A stretch of DNA of 64,000 nt. It comes from Azorinus chamasolen (taxonomy: Eukaryota > Mollusca > Bivalvia > Cardiida > Solecurtidae). Position 1 is the stretch's first letter. Each line of letters opens with the position of its first letter. The DNA lies in NCBI GenBank assembly GCA_963576725.1, contig OY755241.1:77548701-77612700 (forward strand), read 5' to 3'. The translations under genes and the position numbers were made by a program. This document shows positions 32,693-43,732 of the stretch, piece by piece. A model generated the notes under the pieces. That model made no database searches. It was not told where the DNA came from and saw only the letters and a program-made list of their open reading frames with translations.

Positions 32693-33889
32693 CTCTATTT
32701 TCGTTTGTTCCTTTTATGTTAAACACTATGTCACTTTCCGAAAAATGCCGACACGCGTCTGTTTGAACGCATAACATCATGTGATCACTGAACACATCTG
32801 CTTTGAAGAAGGTATACCCTGCAAAGAAAATGACACATGTACTTATAAAATAATTAATTTTTGATCAGGCTCTACACAGTGAATAAACAAGTATAAACAA
32901 TAACTTTCATTTATTGACTAAACACTGACTATATCGAATAAATATTTGTAGCAGCACGCGCCAGTAGCACAATTCATCTATTAAACTTTATATTGAATAC
33001 ACATCTATTATGACAAACAACGTGATCTGTGTAAAAGCAATCAAATCGGGAGTTTGTGATAATGGATGATAAATACAAACACATTTTTAATATTTTAAAC
33101 AGACTTCTTTTTATCATTATAATGTAATTTTGATCTGGGTATAAACTATTAATTAGGCAGTTTGCATAATTGCCAACGTCTATTGGATATGTTATATCTA
33201 CCGATTTTTAATAGTATAAAGCGATCTTGATCTGGGTCAAAACTATGAAATCAGAACTTCTCATATGCCGACATGGGCCTATTGGATATTATGTTATATC
33301 TACAAAACAAATTTTCATAAAATATTTAAACACGTTGAATCTACATTTTTGAAATAGCATATAGCGATATTGTTCTGGGTCTAACCTAAACGTTTCGTAA
33401 TAACGTGTAATCGGCACTTCTCGTATGCCGACACGATTCAACTTAAACACAATAAACAGCTAACATCACAAACGCACCCACGGCATAGTAGTGAATACTT
33501 AATCCCTATGTAATGATAAGGTCGACGAAACGACTTTTGGTTTACTATATAAATTAAGGTCGACGAACGGGAAGGTCAACGAAACGACCATAAATCGTTT
33601 CGGCCACATTATAAAATTTGCATTCAAAGATATTAATGGCACTTTTGATATGATTGAACAGAATACGCAGAATTGAATCCAATAAGGACATAGGTCAGAT
33701 GATAGGTTAGATGTTAACCTTTAGCCAGCTGATGAATGATTATTTCTGCAAACCACAATAATTCCCTTGGAAACTGACACATGCCTGTTTTAACTATTCC
33801 TCTCATATCTGTATCTGTATCTGTATCTATATACGTCGTAGAATCCTATATATAGGCTTTTACACGACGGGTGAGAAGAGATGCCATTA

Positions 33890-34250
33890 TTATTGGCGAT
33901 AATCTCGTAGGGCTGTCTTGAAAGCCTCTACGGAATCAGCATGCACTATGCTGTCTGGCAATTTGTTCCACTGTATGACCGTGTTTATAAAGAATGAATT
34001 TTTGTATTGAGGAGTCTTGCTATTTGGGACTACCAGCCCTCTGGTGTTGTTGCATACTTGGTTTTCTACTATATTGTTTGACCTGTAGTCTTTAAATCTA
34101 GTAGCTTTGATGTTCCTTCTTGGTTTTGCCGGCTTTGTAAATTTGGATGTCAGTAAGGCGGGTACCAATCCCTCTGCTACCTTATACATACGAAAGCTTA
34201 GTCTCCCGTCTTCAAGGGTCTCTAATCCCAGTTGTATGTTCTCTCATTCT
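33890..34250 (-). pseudogene. Non-LTR retrotransposon reverse-transcriptase tail
   Basis: The minus strand reads LGLETLEDGRLSFRMYKVAE and on to NNTRGLVVPNSKTPQYKNSF, FINTVIQWNKLPDSIV and VEAFKTALRDY. This is the typical C-terminus of CR1/jockey-like ORF2 proteins (M-Y-K-x-x-x-G-L-V; Y-K-x-S-F-F-x-x-T-x-x-x-W-N-x-L-P). Only this end is present, and upstream frames are broken. It represents a 5'-truncated insertion, as is usual for non-LTR elements. Confidence 0.8.
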
Positions 34251-34325
34251 TGTAATTGCTCATGTCTCTCTGTCCTTATAGTTCTTTTCATATGTATACA
34301 TGTAAACACCTTTTCAGGAAATTGA

Positions 34326-34920
34326 AACAGGATAGACCCAGATCAGATCACCCACAGCTGTTTATAACTTTAGGTGTGTCATGGGAAGATATAGATGTAA
34401 AGACCTGTAGATATAAATAGCCATACAGGGTTCACTCCCCTTGTGTACACTTTGACATCATATTTCGCTCTTGAAACCAGCCAAATTCAAGTAAGATCAA
34501 CTGTGTATAGATCTAATTAATACAAATGGCATAATTCCAACGACAAATGGTCTTGTTATTGTCTGTTCATTTGTTTTTATAAAAAGAAAAAAGTATGATT
34601 CACTCAGAGACGGAAAACTTAATTACCGTATTCGTCCCACTGTCTTGTGATTGTTTGTGTGACATATGCGAGTATATCCAGGGATTGTCGAGCATCGTAT
34701 AAAAATTAAAACCAAAACATGGAATTCAATTCGGCTCGACGTTTTCATACTCAGAGTGATTCGGACCAAATTAAGTCAGTCCTATGCTCCTGTTATTTAG
34801 GTCTGAATGTTTGTTGTATTGTTTTTTCTGATTAGCTTTCATTTTGCAAACTATTAGCACGGGAATGATGGATCTATTCAACACTAGACAAACTCCTTAC
34901 AGTATAAATACAGTATAACG
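34326..34920. other. No gene seen
   Basis: A weak family A trace (gatagacccagatcagatca) lies at about 34,330. Otherwise unclassified. Confidence 0.35.
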
Positions 34921-34925
34921 CGCTT

Positions 34926-34955
34926 TTCTACGAAAACCTCGTATGTCGATTTTGG
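34926..34955 (+). repeat. Left TIR of the 5.5 kb transposon
   Basis: ttctacgaaaacctcgtatg followed by tcgattttgg; it mirrors 40,414-40,443. Confidence 0.85.
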
Positions 34956-36177
34956 TGCGAAAACTTTTATACGTGCATGCCTACGGCGGTTCCAGGCTCC
35001 ATTATCTGCGAAAATACTGGAGAAGATTACCAATCGGAAAGTTGCTCAATGGTCATGTGAGAAAATCCGGAAAGTTTATTGGCCCGATTTTTTTTATTAA
35101 ATCATCGATTTCAATGCAATGGTGAGTAATACTTGCTTGTTTTTAATCATATATATACAGGTACAACAAAAGGGTTTATCATTCTTGGTTAGCATGGTTT
35201 ATGACAATTCTAATAATTGAAGTAAAATATAAATAGACATTTTCTGTCGTAAAGAACAATATGTTTTCTTTTCGTGTAACACGATGTTTCAAGATCCTAT
35301 GGAATGCAATCAAATAATTTCTATTAATGTTATCACATACACCGATAATTTGCAATGAAACGATGAGAACAAATGCATTTGGCAAATTAAAAAATCTCAT
35401 ATGTGATTTTCACTGAAAGGAATGCATCAACTTAGAAAATATACGAGATTTTCGCACATCACTTTGCATAAGGGCGCGGCCTACCTAATAAGGACATAAA
35501 ATTATAATGCTAATGGTTTGTACCTAGAAAAAGACGAAGACTTCAATCATTAATGTGCCGAGATATTTTGTCTGCTATATTGTTGTTTGCTGCACAGCTT
35601 TTGGTAAAACATTATTGTTTTAGGGGAATATAGAGTCTGAGTGGCAAACAGTGTGGATCTCAGATAACACGCCGATATACTCGACGTCTCATCTGGATCC
35701 AAACTGTCTGCATAAGGCTCAAAGTCGTGCTTAATTAGCACTAAATATGAGTCAAGCAATGTGGATTTAGATAAGAAAAGAAAACATTATAGGAATTTGG
35801 TTTTTATCGCTTGATTCTTGTCAGAATAATAAATTGTTATTTTTGGTTTGTTGTCTGCCATTTGGCAGAAAATTTCACCTCATCTGTCTGTCTGTCTGTC
35901 AAACATAGTTTTTAACAAAGAACTCATTCACTGCATGCGCGGATTCAGATATGTGGACCGGGAATCCGAAACCCTTCTGGAAATACTGATTACCCCTTTA
36001 TCTGATGCAAACACTTTTTCAAAATCGAAACAGAGTAAACTCAGATGAGCAGCTCCAGTCGCAGCTGTCTATACTGTTTGACTGTTAGTATATAGCACAT
36101 CAAATTTTCTGGGAAAAATTGCTGGATCTGCGCATGTACTGTGCTAATATAATCTTATACTAGTTTATTAGTGATTA

Positions 36178-36425
36178 ACCCTTTCCCTGTTCTATATTTA
36201 GGCCAATTTTCAGTACCTACTGAATATTCATTAACAAATTTGTTATAAAGAATTCTTGAAGGTGGAACATTGTTGACATATTACAAAGTAAAGAAACATA
36301 TCTTTCAAATTCTAATACCAAACAGAGTAGACCCTGATCAGACAGCTCCTCTAGGAGCCGTCTGATCTGGGTCTACTCTGTTTGCAAATGCGTGAAAATG
36401 CGTTAATATGAGGGAAAGGGTTAAT
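36178..36425 (+). mobile_element. Family A MITE inside the transposon
   Basis: ttaaccctttccctgttcta to gagggaaagggttaa. The centre cagctcctctaggagccgtc is intact. It inserted after the transposon arrived. Confidence 0.85.
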
Positions 36426-36527
36426 CTCATTGACTAAAATGAGTATGTCACCGATCAGAGCCTCTCGGCATATTATTTTGGTTTACTCCTTTCATAAAAA
36501 ACACTCATGTTATATAATCTATTGATA

Positions 36528-36727
36528 TACAGTAAAACCCCTCTAATGCGACCAGCAAAAAGGAGCATAATTCACAGTGACAGAGGCAGGTTAATTGGTA
36601 GCTTAATTCAGGATGAAAGTTATGCAGAAATCTCTGCATTACTTTCATCCTGCATTAAGCAACGACCTGCGTATAAAGACAGCTACGGTTATCCTTTAAG
36701 TGGTCGCATTAGCGGCGTTCTACTGTA
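36528..36727 (+). mobile_element. Family C MITE inside the transposon
   Basis: tacagtaaaacccctctaat to gcggcgttctactgta. The hairpin is ttcaggatgaaagttatgca with its mirror. Confidence 0.85.
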
Positions 36728-36763
36728 GTTTCGAAATTGACTAAAGTTTAGGTTATTTTCCAG

Positions 36764-36994
36764 TCCTCAGGATCTGAACCAGACGACGACTGGATCTGTG
36801 ATTCCTGCAAGCAATATCCTAATAACAGTTTGGCGCTTGAAGGGCAACTGCTGCCTGGAAATAGAGTGTTTCTTGAGGATTCTAACGGTGATCTTTGGCT
36901 TTATTGTTGGGGCTGTGGACTTCGATTCCACCTCAAATGTGTGTTTGAATCGCCAGAAGACATTGGAGGGCGCTATTACTGTTTGTTATTGTGA
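36764..36994 (+). CDS. PHD-like zinc-finger ORF of the transposon
   Basis: After an acceptor-like ttattttccag, an open frame without its own ATG reads SSGSEPDDDWICDSCKQYPN, later LWLYCWGCGLRFHLKCVFES, and GGRYYC before a TGA at 36,992. The spacing of C-x2-C ... C-x2-C-x4-H-x2-C ... C is that of a PHD or related treble-clef finger. The final pair is incomplete (Y-Y-C-L-L-L), so the last cysteine may be lost or the true frame shifts. PHD-like fingers accompany several transposase families and presumably read chromatin. It lies upstream of the transposase exons on the same strand. Confidence 0.55.
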   Translation, partial: SSGSEPDDDWICDSCKQYPNNSLALEGQLLPGNRVFLEDSNGDLWLYCWGCGLRFHLKCVFESPEDIGGRYYCLLL

Positions 36995-37270
36995 AAATGT
37001 CTAGTAAATGGTTACGAAGCAAGGATGACATGTGTTTAATCAGTAAACCAGTAAACATTTGTAAACTTGTTATACAGCCGGAACAAGGTAATTATGTTTC
37101 AAATGGGAAGCAATTCAACTTTCTACAGAATACATTACTGTCATACTACTCACTATATAGACACATAACACTGTGATCTTTTATCGTCGAAAACATAAAC
37201 GGAAACTACAAGTGTGTTGAAATGAAATTCCATCCTCAATGCGAAAACGGATTCTAGATTATAAGACAAA

Positions 37271-37379
37271 ATGACGTCCCGAGGAAAACTTTTATTAAAA
37301 ATGGCGCTAAAAAAACAACAACAGCAGAAGCCAGCTGTAATTTTTACTGATATTAACAATAGCGAAACAAAACCCCCAA
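37271..37379 (+). pseudogene. Transposase first exon
   Basis: ATG at 37,271 opens MTSRGKLLLKMALKKQQQQK then PAVIFTDINNSETKPP. The donor CAA|gtaagt leaves in phase 1. A 66 bp intron ends at aattacag, and the next exon continues in frame as SGTVINVDNLLRCDEELDDA. This splice explains why the downstream frame has no convenient ATG. Confidence 0.6.
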
Positions 37380-37445
37380 GTAAGTCAGAAAAACAAGTTC
37401 GAAAGACAGAAACATGCTCAAAAGTTGATAGTTAACGAATTACAG

Positions 37446-39636
37446 GTGGAACAGTGATTAATGTTGACAACCTGTTACGCTGTGATGAGGAACTGGATGA
37501 TGCTGCAATTCCTTGTGTTGCAGACACTAGTGCTAATATATCCAGTGAGTGTCAGAAAGAAACCGAGTGTGCCATTCAGACACTAGTTATTGGTAGTGAT
37601 GGGAACTATGATTCCGATGATTCAGTCAGAGATCCAGACTGGATGTTAGAGGAAGAGCTAAAGCGAAAAAGGGTTATATTGGATTCGTCTGACTCCGATG
37701 ACCTCTGTGCTGAGAAAGCGAAGCCCAAAATAAGTCTCAAAAATCACAAAACTTTAAATACAAGAAAAGCGATTGAACCTGTAAGCAATGAAGCAAATAA
37801 AGATGAGACAGATGAAAACAGCAGATTTGGAAATGTAGAGAAAGGTTATACTACTGATAAAAGCACACAAGACCATCTTGAGCAAAATGTAGACCATGAA
37901 GAGGAGGTGACTACAAGTACAGATCAGTCAAATACCTGTGATTTAAAAAGATCTAGGGCAAAGAAAGGAATGGGAGACTCTAATAAATGGTTAAGGAATG
38001 TAAACAAGAAGTTTCGAATGGAAGGAAAGGCTTACAAAGGAGTGAAAAGACTTGATGGGAAGAAGAAGACACATTGTATTGACAAAGGTGAAAGGATTCA
38101 AGGTGAGAGAATGTGTAGTAAACGGTGTAAGACAACCAGGAAGTGTTTTGATATGAGTGATGAACATCGAAATGAAATATTCAAATCATTCTGGGAACGC
38201 ATGGGCTGGGGTGAAAAGAAAAGTTATGTAATATGCTTAGTGAATAAGTGTGAAGCGAGGAGCGCCAACACAGATAGTAGAAGAAAATTCACATATAGAT
38301 ACTTCTTAAGAGATGGAGAGAATAAGGTGCTTGTGTGCAAGGATTTTTTTCTCTCTACCCTGGGTATAGGCGAACACACAGTTTATGAGTGGTTAAAAAA
38401 ACCCAGACGGCCATGGGTTACCAATAGAGGCAGAAAGAGCACCAGTAAATATACATGTAGAAGAAAGAATTGACGTCCGGATTGCTAGAGAGTTTTTGGA
38501 GTCACTCCCTAAAATGCCCTCTCATTACTGTCGGTTGACATCATCAAAACTGTACCTTGAGCCAGTGTTTACGTCTTAATCTCACATCTGTGTGACCTGT
38601 ACCAAAATTGCTGCATTGAAAAAGAGCATCCAAAGCTAGGGAGAAAGGCGTTTCAGAGGATTTTTGATAAAATGAATGTGTCCCTATTTCGGCAAAAGAA
38701 GGACCAATGTGACCTTTGTGTGGGATATGAAACGCAAAATGTAAACGAACAAGAGTACACACTTCACATTAGCCGAAAGAATGCTGCAAGAGACTCAAAA
38801 AACACTGATAAACTGAGAGCATTAGAAACTGATAAAGTAAAAGTGTTGACCATGGATGTTCAGTCTGTTTTATTGTGTCCAAAGATTGAAGCCAGTCTGT
38901 GTTATTGTGTCCAAAGATTGAAGCCAATGCCATGTACTATAAAACGAAGTTATTTTGTCATAACTTTACAGTCTATGATTTAGCTACCAAACACGTAAGT
39001 TGTTATTTTTGGCATGAAGGCGAAGCTGGACTGACAGCAAATTCTTTTGCATCATGTATCAATAACTATATTGAATGCATTATCAGGCCAGATACCGAAG
39101 AGATCGTATTACACAGTGACGGGTGTGGCTATCAAAATAGGAATGCGACAATGTCAAACACTCTTTTGAGACTTGCAGTGAAACACAAAATAAAAGTAAA
39201 GCAAAACTTTCTAGAGTAAAGACACACACAAATGGAGGTGGATTCGGTGCACAGCACTATCAAACATTGCATACGTCGACAACCTATCTACTCACCAGCA
39301 AACTATTTAGAGCTGTTTAGAAATGCCCGTACACTACAGCCTTATCTGGTCATGTACCTTGACTACAAGTTCTTTGGTGAATTCAGCAGCTTAAAATATT
39401 ACGACACCATTCGCCCAGGGAACAAAGATGGGGATCCTCTTGTGACAGACATTCACTGTCTCAGATACTTACCAGTGGGTATAATTCAGTATAAACTTTT
39501 TTACAATGATGAGTTCATAAAGATTCCTAAACGCAGGAACTGGAGGAAACCACCGGGTGACGACATTGTAGCATCACTGCACTGGGGACATTACCTATCA
39601 AAGGTACTACATACCAACATCTACAGCAGTTAAAAT
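37446..39636 (+). pseudogene. Decayed DDE/RNase H-fold transposase
   Basis: The N-terminal part is acidic (GSDGNYDSDDSVRDPDWMLE) and then basic with KWLRNVNKKFRMEGKAYKG, a cysteine motif (C-S-K-R-C...C), and FKSFWERMGWGEKKSYV. A frameshift near 38,430 moves to a frame with RIDVRIAREFLESLPKMPSH, another lies near 38,580, and then comes KMNVSLFRQKKDQCDLC. The catalytic-type motifs follow: MDVQSV (first D), LHSDGCGYQNRN (second D) and RHTQMEVDSVHS (third acidic). The layout matches a widespread invertebrate transposase family usually annotated only as uncharacterised. Inactivating changes are a 32 bp tandem duplication at about 38,862-38,925 that shifts frame, and an in-frame TAA at 39,217 just before HTQME. 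Confidence 0.7.
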
Positions 39637-40413
39637 CAGTTATTCCAAAAGACTACCATCCTTTTTCCGACACACTTTTACACGATGATTAAAATGTGAC
39701 GCAGTGTAAAAATTGACTTGTGTGACGAAACTTTCAATGATCTGGTTGTGTCACACTGCTGATCAATCTTTTTTGCCCGTGTTACAAGAAAGTGGATTCT
39801 CTACTGTTACAAAAGTGAAAACCCTGCACAGACTCCGCATTTTAGCAAAGTAACTGGTCTGGGTATACACTGTTTGCTATGCAATAAGACACCTTTTCCC
39901 AGAGAGTGCAACAACTGTAAATTTTGAGTTTTAAACTGTTATCATGTTGAATTACAATGTTTCTTCCACCTTACATGTCATTGTTTCTTAAAGTTCGACT
40001 AAAGTTACAGGATCTCAGTTACAAATGACCTAAAACACTATTTACAGTGTTGCAGGTCATGTGCAATGTAACATAATTAAGATCTAATTACGTCATATTA
40101 TCACGTTATTAAATCTTAATAGTGTAATAACGTTTTATCACACATGCGAAAAACACGTACAATAGTTCTCTTGGAACAATTTGTTTCGAACATTTATTCA
40201 TTTTTTCTCGTATAATACTTATACGAGAAAAGAGAAATAACAATAAGGATGAAATCCTTGTATAAACCTGATTTAGTGCCTTGGCATAGGCAATGGCGAT
40301 TTGGTTTAAATAGTATAAAAGTGTAGCTAAAACTATAGCATATGTGCAAGTTTCACGTCAAAAGTAAGTTTATTACAAAAAATATTCAGTTTTTTCCTTC
40401 TCCGGAAAAGTTG

Positions 40414-40443
40414 CCAAAATTGATATACGAGGTTTTCGTAGAA
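40414..40443 (-). repeat. Right TIR of the 5.5 kb transposon
   Basis: ccaaaattgatatacgaggt then tttcgtagaa; the reverse complement of 34,926-34,955 with two differences. Confidence 0.85.
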
Positions 40444-40448
40444 CAGCG

Positions 40449-41140
40449 ACGATAAGGGGTTTAGTAGCGTTGTTTTGGGTATAGGCCCAGGTTAAAAGTC
40501 TCCTGACTGTTTGCAATGCTATGCACAATTAAGATATTTTAATACAAAAGGGAAAAATAGATAATAATAAAGATATGCAGTACAGACACAAACTAAGTGT
40601 TACATGATAAATATAGCATCCGACCTGTATTTACATATTTGTGCTTCAATACAAAGAATTGTTTTTTCAAACAATAAACAGGGGAATATTTACTGTGAGA
40701 AATCGATCAGGTTGTACGTCTTTGTACAAACCCGATTTACACGTTAGAAATAATAATTGTTGTGAACATAATTGGCTAAACACAAGTAACAGAATATACA
40801 TGACAGTTGTGGGTCTTATGTTTCAAGTTCAAGGGATAAAATACGATGTGTGTGTCTTCAGATGCTGTAATACAGCATATGTTAGTTGTTGGGTAGTAAC
40901 CTAAGCCTAAATGCGCCCATAATTAGGGTGAACCTTAACCACCAAATTTTCAAAATTAGGTAACCTTAGCCATTCGAGCATCAACTCAGTACACGAAAAC
41001 ACCTGTAACTACCTAGATTTTGAACAAAGCAATATGATATGCTTTGGATGGACAGAAAAGTACTTTTATTTACCTTTGACTTTGTTGGATTAACGTGAGT
41101 TTGTCATATATCGGAAATATTCAGTCCCAAAGAAAGGAAA
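40449..41140. other. No gene seen
   Basis: AT-rich. The ORF around 40,641-40,904 has no recognisable domain and is not called. Confidence 0.35.
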
Positions 41141-41149
41141 ATGGTGTTT

Positions 41150-41300
41150 TGGTATATTGATCCACATTGATTCACTGATTTAATACACCATTCTGCATGC
41201 TATTTGGAAAATATTACACCAACATGTTCGGCAAACACTGCTTTAATTTACGGCTGCATACAAAGAAGTGCTGGTTTTCTGAAAATTGGAGTCTTTAGGA
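41150..41300 (-). repeat. Dispersed repeat family K, copy 2
   Basis: An inverted relative of 25,474-25,610: cattctgcatgctatttgga, gctgcatacaaagaagtgct and gaaaattggagtctttagga. Confidence 0.6.
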
Positions 41301-41650
41301 GCAAAATTATAAACTCACTGTTTTAATCGACTCTCGCTGCCCGAGGTAACCTCAGCTTTATCGATGGGATAACCATAACCGATTGGACAGTGTGTAGTGA
41401 GTGATGAAAAAAGCTGAATTTCTTGACCATCAGAATAAGCAACAGCATTGTTTCTGAATTTCTCGAGCTACAAAATCAGTCAGAAAACTTCTGTGGTTTC
41501 AAATCTGTTAACTCTTTATGCACTAGTGGTGAAACTGATTAGCTATGTAGACAGTTTAGATCCAGATGAGACACCACAAAATGAGGCATGTCATCAAGAT
41601 TCAAATTTTTGACATGTTAACCATATTTTTGCAGAAAAATTAGAGAAATT

Positions 41651-41889
41651 TAAATTGACCCTTACCTCCATAAATACGCCTTTCTAAGCCTCTGTGAAAG
41701 TCGCTTTATGAAATCTTGTGATAAATAGCTAGAGCATTTGCTCCTATAGGAGCAAATGCTCTATTTATCACAATGGTTTCAAAACTACACAATTCTAAAA
41801 AAAAATATTTTCTCTAGTAAATGCTCCTTTTCGGTAGATTTATTCAGCAAGGTTGGGTCTAAAAATAGCATATGGAGGAGTGGGCTAAA
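41651..41889 (+). mobile_element. Family B MITE, copy 4
   Basis: taaattgacccttacctcca to ggaggagtgggctaaaa. The central gagcatttgctcctatagga palindrome is intact. Confidence 0.8.
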
Positions 41890-42054
41890 AATTGAAGCAG
41901 ACGACAATTGTTGCAGATGAAAATTTACTTAGTGTGCTGTTTAAGTTAAATATCCTACTTACCCCAAGTATTCGAACACCAAATATTTTCCCTCCATGGG
42001 TATGTTAAGCTGAACAAATCAATTTGGCACCGTTTTGATAAGTTTGAATTTGGG

Positions 42055-42140
42055 TGACATAGTAGCAAATAGTGTAGACTTAGACTGAACAAACAGCTCC
42101 TTCAGGAACCATTTGATCTGGGTCTGCACCGTTTGCCTAA
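42055..42140. repeat. Family D-like or related hairpin
   Basis: gcaaatagtgtagacttaga is mirrored by tctgggtctgcaccgtttgc around cagctccttcaggaacc. The element ends are unclear. Confidence 0.45.
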
Positions 42141-42209
42141 ATTTGTTCGAATACTGAGTGACATTAGGATAATAATTAAAGTTTACATTGTATTGTTGAA
42201 TCAATCCTT

Positions 42210-42720
42210 TAGTCTGGAGATACACCTTTTAATGCCAATACACATTTTAATGCATTTGCAAACAGATCAAACCCAGATCATATGTCTCCTTTTGGAGCCA
42301 TGGAATAATATAGATTTGTGTACAATACTTTATATAGATTTGTGTACAATAATATAGATTTGTGTACAATAATATAGATTTGATATCTACAGTTTCTGCT
42401 GTGGCCAAAATGTTTTGTCCTCATGCAGTTATAAAAAAAATCACAAGATTTTTATAGGGCTGACTATTGGGGCCATATTCGACTATTGCAATACTATTGC
42501 TATTGCTGAAAGTACTATTGTGATACTATTGCTATTGCTGGAAACTATTGCAATACTATTTCAATAGTTATTGCAAAGATTTGAAAACTTGTAAATGCAA
42601 ATTTGCACAGTGTAAGATATAACTTTGCTGTAAATACTTACTAAAAATGTTATTAAAACTTATTATTCATGATGCTATTATTTTTTACATGAATATTCAT
42701 GGAGTTTAAAGGGCTATCCA
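42210..42720 (-). mobile_element. Family A MITE with internal 20 bp tandem repeats
   Basis: gcaaacagatcaaacccaga starts the core. At 42,300-42,385 a 20 bp unit (atatagatttgtgtacaata) derived from the MITE interior is repeated about four times. At 42,478-42,590 there is an irregular actattgc array. The end is catgaatattcatggagttt. Confidence 0.6.
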
Positions 42721-42960
42721 TCAACCTGTTGAATATTCATGTAAGAATTATTGACATTATGAATATTCGCTAACTCTTTATAATAGCATGATTATGTACA
42801 CATGAAGTCTTGGTATTGTTAGAAACTGTAGAGTTAGATCTGGTAAAATTTCATAAACAAATAAGCAAACCCTGATCCTACAGGAGACATCTGATCTGGG
42901 TCTATTTTGTTTGCAAAGGCATGAAAAAGCATTTGTATGAAGGAAAGTATTAAGTTCTTT
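42716..42960 (+). mobile_element. Family A MITE
   Basis: ttgaatattcatgtaagaat to gaaggaaagtattaa. The core gcaaaccctgatcctacagg lacks part of the left arm. Confidence 0.6.
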
Positions 42961-42962
42961 GA

Positions 42963-43196
42963 TTAATACATTCCCTCCTAGAGACACCTTTTGACGCTTC
43001 TGTAAAAGTCACATTTTTAAACCATTGTGATGCATAGAGCATTTGCTCCATAGGAGATTCAGAAAATGCTCTATTTATCACAATGATTTCAAAACTACAC
43101 AATTCTAAAATTCTCCTTTTCTATAATTAATGCTCCTTTTTGGTAGTTTTATTGAAAGAGGTTGGATCTAAAAATAGCTTAGGAGGAATGAGTTAA
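42963..43196 (+). mobile_element. Family B MITE, copy 5
   Basis: ttaatacattccctcctaga to aggaggaatgagttaa. The centre carries a small insertion (ctccataggagattcag). Confidence 0.8.
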
Positions 43197-43448
43197 TAGT
43201 ACCTGTATCCCATGATGTCATGCATATTCACATACAAAATTATGTCATCATGAATATTTATTACCAGATTTTTTATAATGGCATCTGTACCTATGAGTGT
43301 TTGGCATTTGTAGAAACTGTAGAGTCAGGTCTGTTGTAATTTCCATAAGTAGACACTGATCAGATGGCTTCCAAAGGAACTGTCTGATCTTGGTCTACTC
43401 CGTTAGCAAACACATGAAAAGGCATTTATATGAAGAAAAAGGTTAATA
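43194..43448 (+). mobile_element. Family A MITE
   Basis: ttaatagtacctgtatccca to gaagaaaaaggttaa. Core agacactgatcagatggctt. Confidence 0.7.
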
Positions 43449-43526
43449 TATAAGTGTAATGCTAAGCTGTTGTAATCTATAGTCAGGTTTTGCTTTATTC
43501 AGCCATTTTCTTATTTTCGTTTTCAG

Positions 43527-43589
43527 GTGAAGACACAAGGGAAGAAAGCATACTCAAAGGCGCGGACAAAAATTAACGATTTCAAGAAG
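43527..43589 (+). CDS. Possible exon (uncertain)
   Basis: The acceptor cgttttcag and donor AAG|gtttga bound 21 codons: VKTQGKKAYSKARTKINDFK and a final K. The peptide is basic and I do not recognise it. Its exit phase (0) does not match the next PLAT exon (needs 2), so it belongs to another transcript, needs an intervening exon, or is chance. Confidence 0.3.
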
Positions 43590-43732
43590 GTTTGATCCTT
43601 ATTATTTGTGTTGATTCAAATATAGCTTTGTATGGAAGGAAGAACTAGACATTAAGGTAGATGGTAGCTTAATAAATTACCTAATGAATATTCATGTATG
43701 AAATAACGACATCATGCATATTTATTAGCCTA

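Larger units (their letters stand above)
29327..33610. mobile_element. Composite element with inverted 'gtttcg' tandem ends
   Basis: The left end has repeated cgtttcggacccaatccg and then about 2.5 copies of a 165 bp unit (gcatttgagaagtgccgatt, tagacccagatcaagatcgc) to about 29,840. The right end (about 33,130-33,610) holds the same unit inverted (atcttgatctgggtcaaaac, cggcacttctcgtatgccga) and then cgaaacgacc motifs. Between them are F4, a family C and two family A MITEs, all probably later insertions. No coding sequence is recognised. Confidence 0.5.
34921..40448 (+). mobile_element. 5.5 kb DNA transposon with about 30 bp TIRs and a decayed DDE transposase
   Basis: ttctacgaaaacctcgtatg at 34,926 is repeated inverted at 40,414-40,443; 28 of 30 bases match from ttctac to ttttgg. 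If the ends are set at cgct, the flanks are acg on both sides, a possible 3 bp target duplication. Inside are a PHD-like finger ORF (36,764-36,994), transposase exons (37,271-39,633) and two later MITE insertions (36,178-36,425 and 36,528-36,727). Confidence 0.75.
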
